From: Saccharina japonica
Lineage: Eukaryota > Sar > Phaeophyceae > Laminariales > Laminariaceae
DNA: 64,000 nucleotides
Direction of reading: 5' to 3'
Assembly: GCA_008828725.1 (NCBI GenBank)
Contig: MEHQ01002765.1
Location: forward strand, 505,219-569,218
Part shown: piece by piece, positions 1-13,000 of the stretch
Numbering within the stretch: position 1 is the first letter of the stretch
How the letters are laid out: each line of letters starts with the position of its first letter
Translations under genes and position numbers: made by a program
The notes under the pieces: generated by a model
Told to the model about the DNA's origin: nothing
The model's input: only the letters and a program-made list of their open reading frames with translations
The model's database searches: none

Positions 1-80
1 CCCGTTTTTCGGTGAGATATGACGCTCCTTAGTGAGGAGCTCAGACAAAAGCATGGTGCACCTCTATCGTAGCATGCGTC
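1..80 (-). mobile_element. M1 MITE, cut by window edge
   Basis: Carries the M1 end: GTGAGATATGACGCTCC, GAGGAGCTCAG, and the terminal TCGTAGCATGCGTC. Confidence 0.75.
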
Positions 81-876
81 GTCAACTATATCGCAATACA
101 TAGGTGTGCTGCTATCTTAGTACGCGTCAGTACAAACCCACTCGACGAGGTCAACGGATCAAAAACTATTGAGCAGATAACGTTACCCCTTTTCTACCGT
201 GGCTTTGTTGCTGACATGCTTCGCCTCGACAACCTGTCGCCAATGAAGACATGCACTTTTGTTTTTTCGGAAGACGTTGATATACATATACGTCGGATCG
301 TTTGGTTTCGCGCACGGAAACGAACGAAGCCCCAAATAGATGGAAGAAAACAAGTGGGCAAAGAGACAAGAGAACCAACGTCGAACAACAACTATGCCGA
401 CGACGAGGAACATAAATGAAGTAGCATCACATATCGATGTTAAGTATGCATGGGTGTATGTACTTCGTGTGCGTACCCTTACAAAGCATGTATCGATCCT
501 GGCTACGAGGGGGTCACTCGTAGCACTTTTGGGTCGAAATATGATGACTGTCTATTAGTGAACTACTCAAATGCAGCCGTGCCTAGTATCGCTGAAACAT
601 CTCAATGATCTGTTTAGTTTCCATATGGGTTGGTAAATAGGTAAGCAGAATGGGGATAATAACCGCTTACTCGTAACGCGTGCAGGTGTGCCGCCAGAGG
701 TCTGACTTTGGTATTGAACGGAACTCCAACAGGAGAAACCTCGGTACATGGCAGGTTGCACCTCGATCTTATCATGCATCCTACTAACTTCATAGTTCTC
801 TTTGTTGTCTGACCCCCAAGCCGAAACCGCCTGGCTGAACGGTGATCGAAACCCCCGTTTGGCTTTGTCTACGCAG
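81..876 (+). other. Gene A intron, no recognisable feature
   Basis: Unique-looking sequence between an M1 end and the first visible exon of gene A. No exon equivalent to gene B exon 2 was found here, which is why the 5' part must lie further left. Confidence 0.6.
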
Positions 877-1022
877 GGTTTCACCGTGGATGGTAGACAC
901 GACGACAACGAAAACAAAAACTCGTACGTTAACAAGTGCGTCCGAGTGGAGGGCACGGGAACCAGCGAAGAGGAACCCCTCGAGGGTTTCGTGATGAGGG
1001 ATATGCTGATCAAGCACTGCGG
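877..1022 (+). CDS. Gene A exon (equivalent of gene B exon 3)
   Basis: 146 nt, phase 0 at the start, leaving two bases (GG) at the end. The acceptor is a pyrimidine-rich tract ending ACGCAG and the donor is GTGAGC. It reads GFTVDGRHDDNENKNSYVNK and continues CVRVEGTGTSEEEPLEGF, ending KHC-G. Gene B has an exon of exactly the same length and phases. Confidence 0.88.
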
Positions 1023-4000
1023 GTGAGCTGTCGCGCGCACGGTAGGTGGTAAATAACAATTGGCTCGACAGACTATCTGCGCCACGGTTAAATATGTATC
1101 GCCATGAGGGCCGTTGTTCGTTGGCTAGGAGGTAAAACAATAAACTAAATTTTCCAATGTTCCTTTTTTTTTCATGTCGAGGAAAGCCCGCGTACTACGT
1201 ACTGGAAAATAGTCCCTTAAAGCTGACGAGCAGTATAGCCAAGTTGAGGTCAAAATACGAACTGAGCCAAATTTCGTGAGCGCCACATAACGTATGGAGA
1301 ACAAATACCGGTAGTCATAAGTGAAACTCCTGTGCACCCCTTGCTTTACGCAGGAAGGCGTCGAGGGTGCAAGTCCTAACTAGTCCGGGTGAAAAAAACA
1401 AACGTAGGTGCATGCTACGATAGATACAGTAGGTGCGCGATTTTTGTACCGGGGAATCTGACTGAAACGATTTTGGAAGAAACTTTGATATCGTTTCAAC
1501 GACTTAAGGTTAAGGAACCCGAACCGTGAATAGTGCTACGGTAGAGCTAGCACTTTTTGACTGAATGGCATTTCTGAACGATCGGGCTCCTTAACCCAAA
1601 TTCGTCGGACTTTCATGTTTGTGCTGAATAATGGTTCATCGTATACTTCGGTGGTGAGATTTCGCATCCGCCAGCACTTTAACTTCCCTCCAAATCGATT
1701 TGTTCGGTGGGGTATGACGCTCCTTAGGTGAAGAGCTCAGCAAAAAACATGGTGCACCTCTACCGTAGCATGCGTCCAGTGATTAATCATCGGGATTCCC
1801 ATCAAGTTTGCTCTGAAGCAAGAGTTTGCGGTTGTCAACATGAGGGTCTATAGTATACACCTACCCCTTCCAACCGAACCATCAGTCCCTATTGTAGAGC
1901 AACCCCCGTCCAACACAGAGCGGTGTTCGGCCCTTGCTGCCGTCGACCACCTCACGCTGGTCTGCCGTGAAAGAATGACGCGTATGTCGAGGTCAACGTC
2001 CATATGCTGACATACCGAGCGTTCTACAACCCACCCGCGTCATTTTCTTTCCACCTATCTGAAACGTGTCGAGGCAGGACGGAGTGCGTTAGGCTGAAGA
2101 ACTTCGTGGTTGACGCGGACATCCGAGACAACACCATAAGACACTGCGGCGTTTACGACTTCGAATACCCCAATGGCGAAGGAGGTTTCAATGGGGAAGG
2201 CATATACATCGGCACGTCGAGTTCACAGGTAAGAAAGACGCATGCTAGGACAGAGGTGTACCTTGATGTTTCTGAGCTCTTAACTTAGGGAGCATCATAC
2301 CTCACCGAAATAATGTTTTTTTTTAATAAAATATAAGTGCTACCGGATGAGGAATCCCATGTCCGAAGTATTCTCTGAAACATGATTCGTCTTAAAAACG
2401 AAAGTCCGACGAATTTGGGTTAAGGAGCCGGATCGTTCAGAAAAAAATCCAGCCGAAGAGTACTACCTCTACCGTAGCACGCGTCAGAACGACATATACT
2501 GTACGAGTTGGACTGCAATCAGTAAATGTGTTCCCACCTGTAGGGTTTGTCCTGCGCATTCCTCTTACACCCAGCATCCACGTCAGACGCATTCAACGAT
2601 ATGGGTAGAACGTTAAAGCAGAAACAGTTTCAGAAACGATCCTACCCTTTCTCCCAAAATCGTCGGACTTTCCTTCTTCTTGTGTTGCAAATTGTTCAGA
2701 GTGTGATAAAGGTCGTGATGCTGTTAATGGGGTTGTACTTTTATCTTCTCCCGAAATCAATTGTTCGGTGAGGTACGGAGCTTCTTAAGAGAGGAGCTCA
2801 GGAAACGCACGGTGTGGTGCACCTCTATCGTAGCCTGCATTGTCAGGATTAGTGTGACCCAGGCCAGTGCAACCCAGGGGTTGCTTTGTTTAGGTCCTTC
2901 TGTCAGCCACGGACACATGCTACGATAGAGATGCACCATGTTTTTTTCTGTTCTGCTCACTTAAGGAGCGTCATACCTCACCGAGAAAATGATTTTGTAG
3001 GAAAATACAAGTCCTGCCGGATGATAAATCTCATGACCAAAGTATACTCTGAAACATTATTTGTCACAAACATGAAAGTCCGACTAATTTGGGTTAAGGA
3101 GCCCGATCGTTCAGAAAACGATTCAGCCAACAAGTGTTACCTCTACCGTAGCACGCATCAGTGTAACCCAGGGGTTGCTTGTTTCAGGTCCTTCTGTTAA
3201 ACCCGATATCGACCCCTCGCAGAAGCTAGAGAACAAAACGGTGGTATACATTGGTGTGGTAAGAGACGTCTATGTTCATTCAGCCTGAGCGCCAAGCAGT
3301 ACTGGTCTATGATGATCATGTTGCCACGTGCTACGGTAGAGGTGCAGCCGTGTTTTTGCTCAAGATTTTCACTGGATGACCTTTATGCCTCGCACCCAAA
3401 AACATATTTTGAAGGGAAAATAATGTGTTACACCCGGCATCACAGCCCAATGGCCTATATGTGTGTACAATGGGTCATATACAGGAACACGAACACGGAA
3501 CTCCGACGATGTGTTTGGGTGAGGAGCCATTTCTTTCAGAAAACCGTTTGTATCAACATGTACTACCTCCATCATAGCACGCGTCTGTTCCCCCCCTTGG
3601 CATATGCCACCTTGCATTGTAACCCGCATGAGCTACGGTAGAGTGCTGCACCGTGTTGTTCCTGCGGTTTGTGCCTTGAGGAACTCTACACCTCACCAAG
3701 AACACAAACAATTTAGAGTGAACTACAACTGGTACTGATCAGATTAACTATTCCATGGCCTTAAATATAAAGTTAAACATAATGAAGAACAATAATGGAC
3801 TTCCGACGATTTTGAGTTAAGGAGCCCTGTCATTCTCGAAAACAATATGTTACCTCTATCGGAGCACGCGTCGTGGCTCGGACGCCAATATGAATTGTTG
3901 TTGTTGCTGTCTTCACATTATGAAAACCGTGCCGGTCTCTCTATCCAGTACCTCCATCTGTCCGAAATAATACAACACTTGACGCGGTCGGTTCCCGTGG

Positions 4001-7000
4001 TAACAGGCTTACTTACGCAAACAAGGTGTACTGAAATAAAAATGGAACCCGAAGGGTCCACAAAGCGATCAAAGTCAGTCAAAAACAGATAGTCTGGAGC
4101 CCTCCGCTCCCCTCTACACGCTATGTGAAGGAAACGATAAAACAGCAAAGGTCAACATCACCAATCGGGTATAAGACATGCTGTAATAACGTAATGCCCG
4201 TTGTATTAGTACCGTAACAACGTTTACCGTCAATGTTTACCGTCTGAATCTCCTGTTGACGCTTGACGCGTGCTACGGTAGAGGTAGCGCTTTTTTTGGA
4301 TGAATATGTTTCTGAACGATCCGGCTCCTTAACCCAAATTCGTCGGACTTTCATTTTTAAGACGAATCATGTTTCAGAGTGCACTTCGGACGTGGGATTT
4401 CTCATCCGGTAGCACTTTTGTTTTCCTCCAAAATCATTTTTTTCGGTGATATATGACGCTCCTTAAGTGAGGAGCTCAGACAAAACATGGTGCACCTCTA
4501 TCGTAGCATCCGTCTGTTCCGTCTTTTCCCGACAAACAAAAACGACAACGGTATATGTAAGCGCTCTGCCGTATAGACGGCGCAAGCGCCAGAGATTTGA
4601 TCTGCGGACATAGACTTCCTGAGTGTTTTTGTTTTTGGCATTTCACAAGCTTATCACCAATGGGTTGGAACCTGTCGGGCGACCACACCGACGGACACAT
4701 GCTATGATAGAGGTGCCCCATGTTTTTTTTCTGGTCTTTTCACTTAAAGAGCATCGAAAAATCATTTTGGAGGAAAATACAAGTGCTGCCGGATGACAAA
4801 TCTCATGACCGAAGTATACTCTGAAACATTATTCGTCACAAACATGAAAGTCCGACGGATTTGGGTTAAGGAGCCCGATCGTTCAGTTAACGACTCAGCC
4901 AAAAGGTGCTACCTCTACCGTAGCACGCATCGACGACCAACAACTACCGTACACCAACCTTGGACGCACAATTAGATGATCACAGTTTCGAATATCCAGC
5001 TGCGCCAGTTCCCGACCAGTATAACGTGTACTGCCCAAGTTAACGATAGATCCTACGTCGTAGACCATGGGGCTTGTTCAGCGGGTAAATACTTGGGATA
5101 TGTATTCACAGCTTTGGTGCTTGTTGTTTTACGTGACGCGTAGAAGAGGCATGCTACGATAGAGGTGCACCTTATTTTTTCTGGGGTTCCTGACTTGAAG
5201 AGCTCAATACTCGCCCAAAACCAACACATTTTTCAAAATTAGGAAAGGGAAAACCGAACAAACCGTCCAATGGTCGTCGATAAAAACGATGGATGGTATT
5301 GCCAAACGAAAATGGCAGTCCGACGATTTTGGGCTAAGAAACGCTTGTCATTCTGAAATCAAACTATAGAAAAGGTATACCTCTATCGTAGCATGGACGC
5401 TTGCTACGATAGAGGTTTTTTTTTAGCTTCTCACGTGAGGAGCGTCATGCCTCACCGACAAAATGATTTTGGAGGGAAAAGCAAAGCGATGCCGGATGAT
5501 AAACCTCATGAGCGAAGTATACTCTGAAACATTATTCGTCACAAAAATGAAAAGTCCGACGAATTTGGGTTAAGGAGCCCGATCGTTCAGAAAACGATTC
5601 ATCCAAAAAGTTCTACCTCTACCGTACCACGCGTCCATGCCCCAAAACTCCTCAAGCGAGAAAGCATACAAAAACCATTGCACCCGCACCATTTCCGGCG
5701 CACGCCTCTACGGAATCATGATGTACAACCCCGTGTCGGAGAAATCCAACAGAGTTTCACCCTCGAACCGACGGACGCACCTGTTGTGTTGCCCTCGTCG
5801 GCTGCTGCAACTCCCTGCCTTACCTGTTGCTCTGCTCAACTCCTCCTCGTTGCGTTTCTTGCCGTGCGCGGGTGGTGGTTTTCTTGCCGAATCGAATGTG
5901 CTCCTGTTGGGAGCAGTGGACGCACGGAGAAGACCGGAGCAGTGGAATCAAGGTAAAGGGAAACATAATAGCGACGCACGGCAGCGAGTGCGTGGACGTG
6001 AAGGAGGGGTCGTACGGAAACACCATCGAAGAAAACACCTGCTCGGACCAGCTCGAGGAGAAGTCGGGGTGCTTCAGCGTTAGGGGTGACTCCAATACTG
6101 TCAGGTAAGGGGAAATGGACTCATGCAGTGCATGATCGTAGTCGTATGACCACAGACACTCGCACCCATCCAATATCGGCGGCGGTTTGGGTTATCACCA
6201 ACCAAGCAGGGTTTGCTCCCACCAGGCGGGAAGCGCCATGAGGTGTTGGGTATATGGAGTGAAGGGCGACAGGGTTATAGTTCGGTGGTTTTATCATCCT
6301 GTTCTCTGGGCCACCTGTCTGAGTGAATACTCTAGACTAAACGTGTTGTTTCTCATTGTTGACCGTTCATGCTGTCTTGGTTTCGAGGTTATGCCCGTGG
6401 TCTAGAAGTGTGTCTTACGCTGCTACCACAAAACGTCTTCAGCGTTCAGTATGTGGGTGAGGTTCGCAGCCATTCGCCCGAGTGGGCTGAACGCGGTAAG
6501 GACATTTGGGGTGGCACCCTCTACCATGGTACCATTCGCTTACAGGTTAGGACACAGAAGGCGGTGTTTGATACGTCTGCACAAAGAAGACGTTACATGA
6601 TACACATTGACAACGGAAATTAAAGTATCATATTTATTGAAATAACGTTGTTTTATGCAAAGCCATAATACTACACCTGGCCCCGCGCATATACCGCACA
6701 TCATTGGGAAGCCTAGCTTAAGGAGAAATGGGGGTCCTTCCGGATGAGGTCGTTGATGGCAACACGATAACGAAGACGATATACCACGACTGCGAATCAC
6801 GGCCCGTAATAAGTTCAGATTCTAGGTAGTCGTCTACATCTAGGTGACGCGTGCTACGATGGAGAGTGGTGCTACGGTAAGGAAGATAGCCTGATTTCCA
6901 CTACCACGTTTACTCCACTCGGTCGAGGGGCTCTGTACCTCATATAAAACTGTACGCAGGTGTATCATGTTGTTGTCGTAGAGTAGCAAGCATACCATGG

Positions 7001-10000
7001 TGGTGCATATGTCGAAAACGTAAAGCCTTATGACTTAAAAATCACGAAGAAATATGGTGGTCACTCGGCGAAGTGGCTCTCATTCGCTGAACGTACTTGA
7101 CATGAAAGCGATCCCCCTACCGTAGAACCAGTCTGGAGGTAGCACTTCACGGATGAAATGTTTTCTGAGTGACGGCGCTCCTTCCAAACTATTTTGAGTT
7201 GTACTATGTTTTTTATTGTATACGCAGGCCACGGGATTTCTTTATCGGGCAGCACTTACACTATTTCCTCCGAAATCAGTTTTTGAGTGGGGTATGAAGC
7301 TCCCCAAGCCTTACGTGACCACCCTCAGAAACAAACATGGTGCACCTGCATGCAGGCTACCGTAACAAGCGTCCGGTGACACGCGGATGCTTTACATGCA
7401 GGGCCCGTTCCAATACGGTCGAAGCCTGTGTGCTTCAGCGTTCGGTCAGTGCAAATACGATCAGGATTCGTATGTGTGGACCAAAATATGACGATGAATA
7501 AACAACTGGTAATCCTGGCACGGAAAATACGCCTTCGGAAGGTGTGTCAAACCTTTTCTTTATGGGGCTCTTCGCTCGAGTATAAGTGTATGAGCTCTAC
7601 ACGTACCTAACCATACCCCTAGCTTTATTTTCACGGAAAACGTCCAACCCAATATCACCGCTGAAGCCTGCGGAAACATCCAAACACTGATGGCTTCTCA
7701 ACGATATCGGAACACAAAGAGCCCGGTTCGTCTAAACGACAATCGGCCAAACAGTGCTTCCCCTCTTTTCCATACAGAATGCGTATTCGTCTTTCCTGGG
7801 ACGGCTGACTTTGATGGAGCTCTATACTTCACGAAGGTCTGACGAGGAGAAAAACGCAAAACGAAACGTGCAACCTGGTGGTCAAGGTACACAATAAACG
7901 ACGTGATAAATCCAAACAGTGGTATAACGGTGCAGCACGCCCTAAAAGGCGTATGCCTTATTAGATAGAGTTCCTTACTCGAGGAGTATACTCTCGGCCA
8001 GTCGCAAATGATTGGTGCTACCGTAGATGGGTCGCTTTCAAGTCAGATATTTGCATTCGACTGCAGCAACTCGGCCGAGTAAACGCATATTTGGTTGCAA
8101 TTTCAAGCGTTTTAGCTTATCGTTTTTTCGCAATACGCACCGCCATGGGCTGGTTTGTTATTCTGCGCCCACAGGTCAACTTTATTTATTTTATAATTTT
8201 TGAGTGAGTTACACAGCCACTCGCCCGAGTAGCTTGAACAATGTTGTACCAACTGGGATACCCCCCCTATAGCATCACGTGCAAGGGATTCCGGTCCCGA
8301 ATGAAAAACAAAATGTTATATTTAATCGTCGTGAATACCCCCTCCCCTCCCCCTCCCGTAGAAACAACGTCGGCAAAGACTGCGAAGGTGTGGGCGTGCG
8401 ATTGGGAGGGTCGAAGGTCAACAACTACCAGTATGGGCAGGAAAATGATGTGAGTGAGACACGTTCGGGCCGTGTGAATCTGTGTAACTACAGACTCAAT
8501 CGTCACGGTAGGGGTTGCAACGTGTTTGTTTGCCACGTGTTTGTCTGTGTGGCCGGTTGAGAAGATAATGAATGGGATGGAAAAAAACAATAGTTTTAAA
8601 TAACAATGCACATACCTGTTTTTGTTTGCGAAGTCCCTACCACGGGAGGTCTATAATTGACCTGGAACTGCCACTTGGACGGCAAACCGAAAGAGGCACC
8701 CGACACATAAGCCAACCCGGTCTAAACTACGTTAGGGTAATCACATGTCGGCGTCATTGTTCAGAGCCTGTTTTATTGCTATGAGGTCTATGTCCTTCAA
8801 GCCTTTGTTATGGCGGGATCTGCATGGTCATGAGACTATATGGAAATCTTCACAAACAAATGTCTATAAAGTGCAATTTTGCACTGGCCTATGATCCACT
8901 AGCGCGACTGGGCTAGGCGTCGAACCAAAAACGGTGGCCCTCGTCCCATAGCGTAACACCAGCCCGAGCTGTATCGTGACGCACGAATGGGGTTTCATCT
9001 ACACTAGGGATATTGAGTAGTTCTTTAGTTGGACAAGAGTACTCAGGCACAATTGTCACGTTCGTTTCTAAACGGTGCCAACCCCTAGCGCAAGGGTGCG
9101 CCCTGTGCGGCGTCTTGCACACACCCCCGGCCGTGTACGTCTGAACCGAGGATGCATACTACGACGGTAGAGGCGCACCATTCGTTTCTGGGAGTGTGGT
9201 CACTTGAGGATCTCTGTACTTCACCCCCACAACGTTTTTTTAAAAGGAAACAAAAAGTTGCTCGTACCCGATTACCAATCTCACGGACTAGCTATACACA
9301 ACGAAACGGGTGCGGCAAACGAATGGGACTCCGACGAGTTCGGGCTGAGGACTCCGTCATTTATGACACACGCGTTCGGAAACAACAGCGGTTCTACGAC
9401 CTCTATCATAGCAGGCGTCCGAACACACGCAGTGTGGATTGCTGCTACGGTAGGGGGGGGTGATGTATAGGTGCTTATATATTTCACCTGCACAGAGCCA
9501 CTCGGCCGAGTGACTGCGTTACTGCGTTATACTCACGACTTTTTGTTTTTATTCCTTGTTGTTCTATATGCACCGACGTTGGAGGTTTTGTTAGGTGATA
9601 ACGCGAACAAACTATGTTTAGGTCCAAATTTTCAGTTAGATTCGGAGCCACTCGTCCGAGTGGCCGAAACCCGGTAGTGAACATGTAGGTACCGCCCTCC
9701 CCTCCTATCGTAGCAACAGTCTGTGGTTCGCTCTCTTGACCTTAACAAACTCGTGTACGGTCAACAAAGCTCAGTATACATCCCCCCCTGGTCAAAGTAT
9801 TCAGTATATATTATGTTTTTGTGAAAGTAACCACGCATGTCAAAGAATACCACGAACAGAAAGGTCGTTTAAAGGCAGCGGTATGGGTGGCGTCGTTATT
9901 GTCTAAGCTCATGCGATGAGTTGGATACATCTCACCAGGAGCGTGACTCGGTATACATTTGTTGGCGCCACCGGATCGCGATATGAAAATGCGTTACTAC

Positions 10001-13000
10001 TACTGTATGATAGCCTCAATGAAGCTGTGACAACTTAGCTTCCTAGCCAGCAGTTCTGCTCACTTCAGGCGAGCTCAACGGGTCAGAATAGGTCGTGGGG
10101 TATGTCAACTGTAGGACGTGCAGGTGCTAACTTTTGTTTTTTTTTCTGACCGGTGCTACGGTAGGGGGGACATATATTATAGGTGCTTGATGTTCACCTG
10201 CAGAGGGCCACTCGGCCGAGTGACTGCTTTATTAAGTTGTACTCACATTTTGGTTGTTTTTTTTGGGGGATTTAACAAAAAGGGGTACACCCCCCTGTAT
10301 CGTTACAAAAAGGGGGACAGCGGTTTTCACCGCCGGGTAAGCCCATGTACTCTGTCAAATCGACTCGAAATTGAAATCTGATGCGTTTGCCACACTCACA
10401 TGGCACCTCCCTACCATCCCCAGCGTTTTTGTTTTTTTTTCTATATGTTGAACGGGTGAACGAGAGCGATGAAAAGGGGGATGTGAGCATATCCCCCTTT
10501 TTGTTATGCCTACGCGAGGGTATCCCCCTTTTCATCTACTTAGTTTGGGAATGTCCCCCTTTTTTCGTAACGTCCCCCTTTTTGTAAACATGCAGAGAGG
10601 TATCCCCCTTTCTGTATAAAAAAGACCTAGGGCAAGTGACCACTCCATGTTCTGGTTGTTGTGGCACGCCCAACAGACGACGTCTAACGTCGAAAAGACC
10701 AACGGCCCACACCTAGGCAAACGTGGCCAGCAGATCAGCATACATTGGTTGGCGCCCTGTGCCCTGTTGTCCTAAAAAATCACCAACATATATATAAACG
10801 AGTATACGTAAATATATACGTAACAAATGATAGTAGTACTCCTCTGGTACTACTGCTGGCTGCTGTACGTATATATGTAGTCGTGCCGGTACCACCGTAT
10901 ACGTATCCGCGTATATCAGGTACGTACCATGGCGTAAAGGAGAGGAGATTCTTATTGTACCAGGAAATGAGCTGTTGAGCTGTTCGGTCAGAGTGATGGT
11001 TAATATATGACTATGAGTATACCGTTAATGCGCTGGGCCGTTGAATTGGTGTTGACGACCGCCTCTTTAACGATAACCCCGCCGCCGGTGCTTGGTGGTG
11101 TCCCCCCTTTTGTTACGATATATGAGGGGTGTCCCCCTTTTTGTCAAATGCCCTTTTTTTTGTTGTTTTATATGCACCGCCATTTGAGGTTTTGTTACGC
11201 AACGCGAACACACTATGTTTAGGTAGAAATAATTGGGGAAATTCAGAGCCACTCGTCCGAGTGGCCAAACCCCGGCAGTTTAAAAGTGGGTACCCCCCCC
11301 TTATCGTAGCACCAGTATTTTTTGTTTTGAACACAAGTATGCAATCTCTAGGGCATGTGCGCAACTTGCCTGCGGCTTGACCAAGACCACCAAGATCGAT
11401 ATCCGCGAACTTATCCTGCTTGCAACGGTGCAGGTGTACAGCAACATAATCCGCCGCGCGGGAATGGGTTTCATGATGGTATCGGCCATGCCTCAAGGGA
11501 ATATCTGCGATAACGCCTGCCAGGGTGGGGATTGCGAAATCACAGGGTGAGCACCAAGGCGCGTGGCATGATAGACCAATCCCACGGTAGGGGTACCACT
11601 TTTAGGCTCAATATTTTATGAGTGATTGTGCTCCTTGCATCAGTAACCACCGGATACTCTTACTATTTTACTGGTGTATTTAATTTTGGACCACCGCATT
11701 GGAACGTTTGATCGGGTTGCGCGAGCGAATGTTTCGGAAGCCATGTTTCGAGTGAGATATTGAGCTCCTCATATGAGGAGCTCAGAAACATCTGCTGCTC
11801 CCCTACCGTGGGATGACTCGATAGGCGCGGGGCACCCGGCCTGTACATGAGCAGCTATATGTCACACACACACACCGCAATTCGAACGTGAAGAGCACTG
11901 TGAGCGACGCAAATCGATATCGAATAACGTCAGAGTTCTATGGTACCCGAGCTATTAATCCGGGTAGAGTTACAGCATTAGGGAGACACCACTCCTATAC
12001 ATGCTACTTTCCCGTTCGGGAGAAAACAATCAGTACGAGGAACATTTCGAGCGAAACTGTCTCCCGTAGCTCGTTTCTTATCTCACGCAAGCAGGAGAGA
12101 AGCAAGTTCGGTCCGAAACACTCTCACAAAAGGGCACCTGAGGCGGAGAAGTACCCAACCCATACTGTAATATTGCTTCGGGCGTTCAATCAATGTTTCG
12201 GTAACATTGTAATCGTGATGTTTTGGTCAATCTGTTTTAGCGTTCAATTTCATATCTCCGAGTCTATTCGGGATGTGCAAAATGTCACTCTCGCCCGCGG
12301 TTTTGAAACCGGTACCTCGAGCATGTATGTGAAAGCCGTACTGGCACCCCCTTTGCATAGGAACAACGTACCCGATCAGTAATGTTAAGTCCTCGGTGTG
12401 CGACGAAACTCATGTAAAACAGCCGAGTCATTCCGCCTAGCCTGTCAGTTGAACAACTTGACCACTTGTGTGTATTTCACCGAGAACATGCTAATGTAGT
12501 CTTATAAAAGAACAAACCTGGCCACCTGTAAAGCTTCACGCCGTGCGCGTAGCTCCGGCGTTGAACGCGATATCTCCTATCATTTCACAATCGCCAGTGT
12601 ATTCATTCTTTGGCTGGTTGATGTTGTAGACGCGGATATTTTTGTGATGTTTCATTTTCGTTTTGTGCATGTCATATCCCCAACGTGCTGAAACTGTTGT
12701 AATATGTGAGCCATCCCACGGTAGGGGAGCAGCAGAATATCCTGAGCTCCTCACATGAGGAGCTCAATATCTCACCGGAAGGACGCATGCTACGATAGAG
12801 GTACACCATGTTTTTTTCTGGGCTCCTCACTTAAGGAGCGTCATACCTCGCCGAAAAAGGGATTTTGGAGGAAAATAAAAATGCTGCCGGATGAGAAATA
12901 TCATGAACGAAGTATCCTTGAAACAGTATTCGTCACAAAAAATGAAAGTCCGAGGAATTTGGGTTAAGGAGCTCGATCGTTCAGAAAACGAATGAGCCAA

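Noticed and set aside
3001..3200. Recurring short frames with GEPDRSEN/RIWVKEPDRSEN-type peptides seen at many places
   Set aside because: They are the same M1 MITE interior read in one frame; stops and indels differ between copies and they carry no start logic or family match.
5931..5932. AG at 5931-5932 (and at 30553-30554 in gene B) as the acceptor of the fifth shared exon
   Set aside because: It would require an extra unseen microexon of 3n+1 nt. The upstream AG before the Trp codon joins in frame in both genes.
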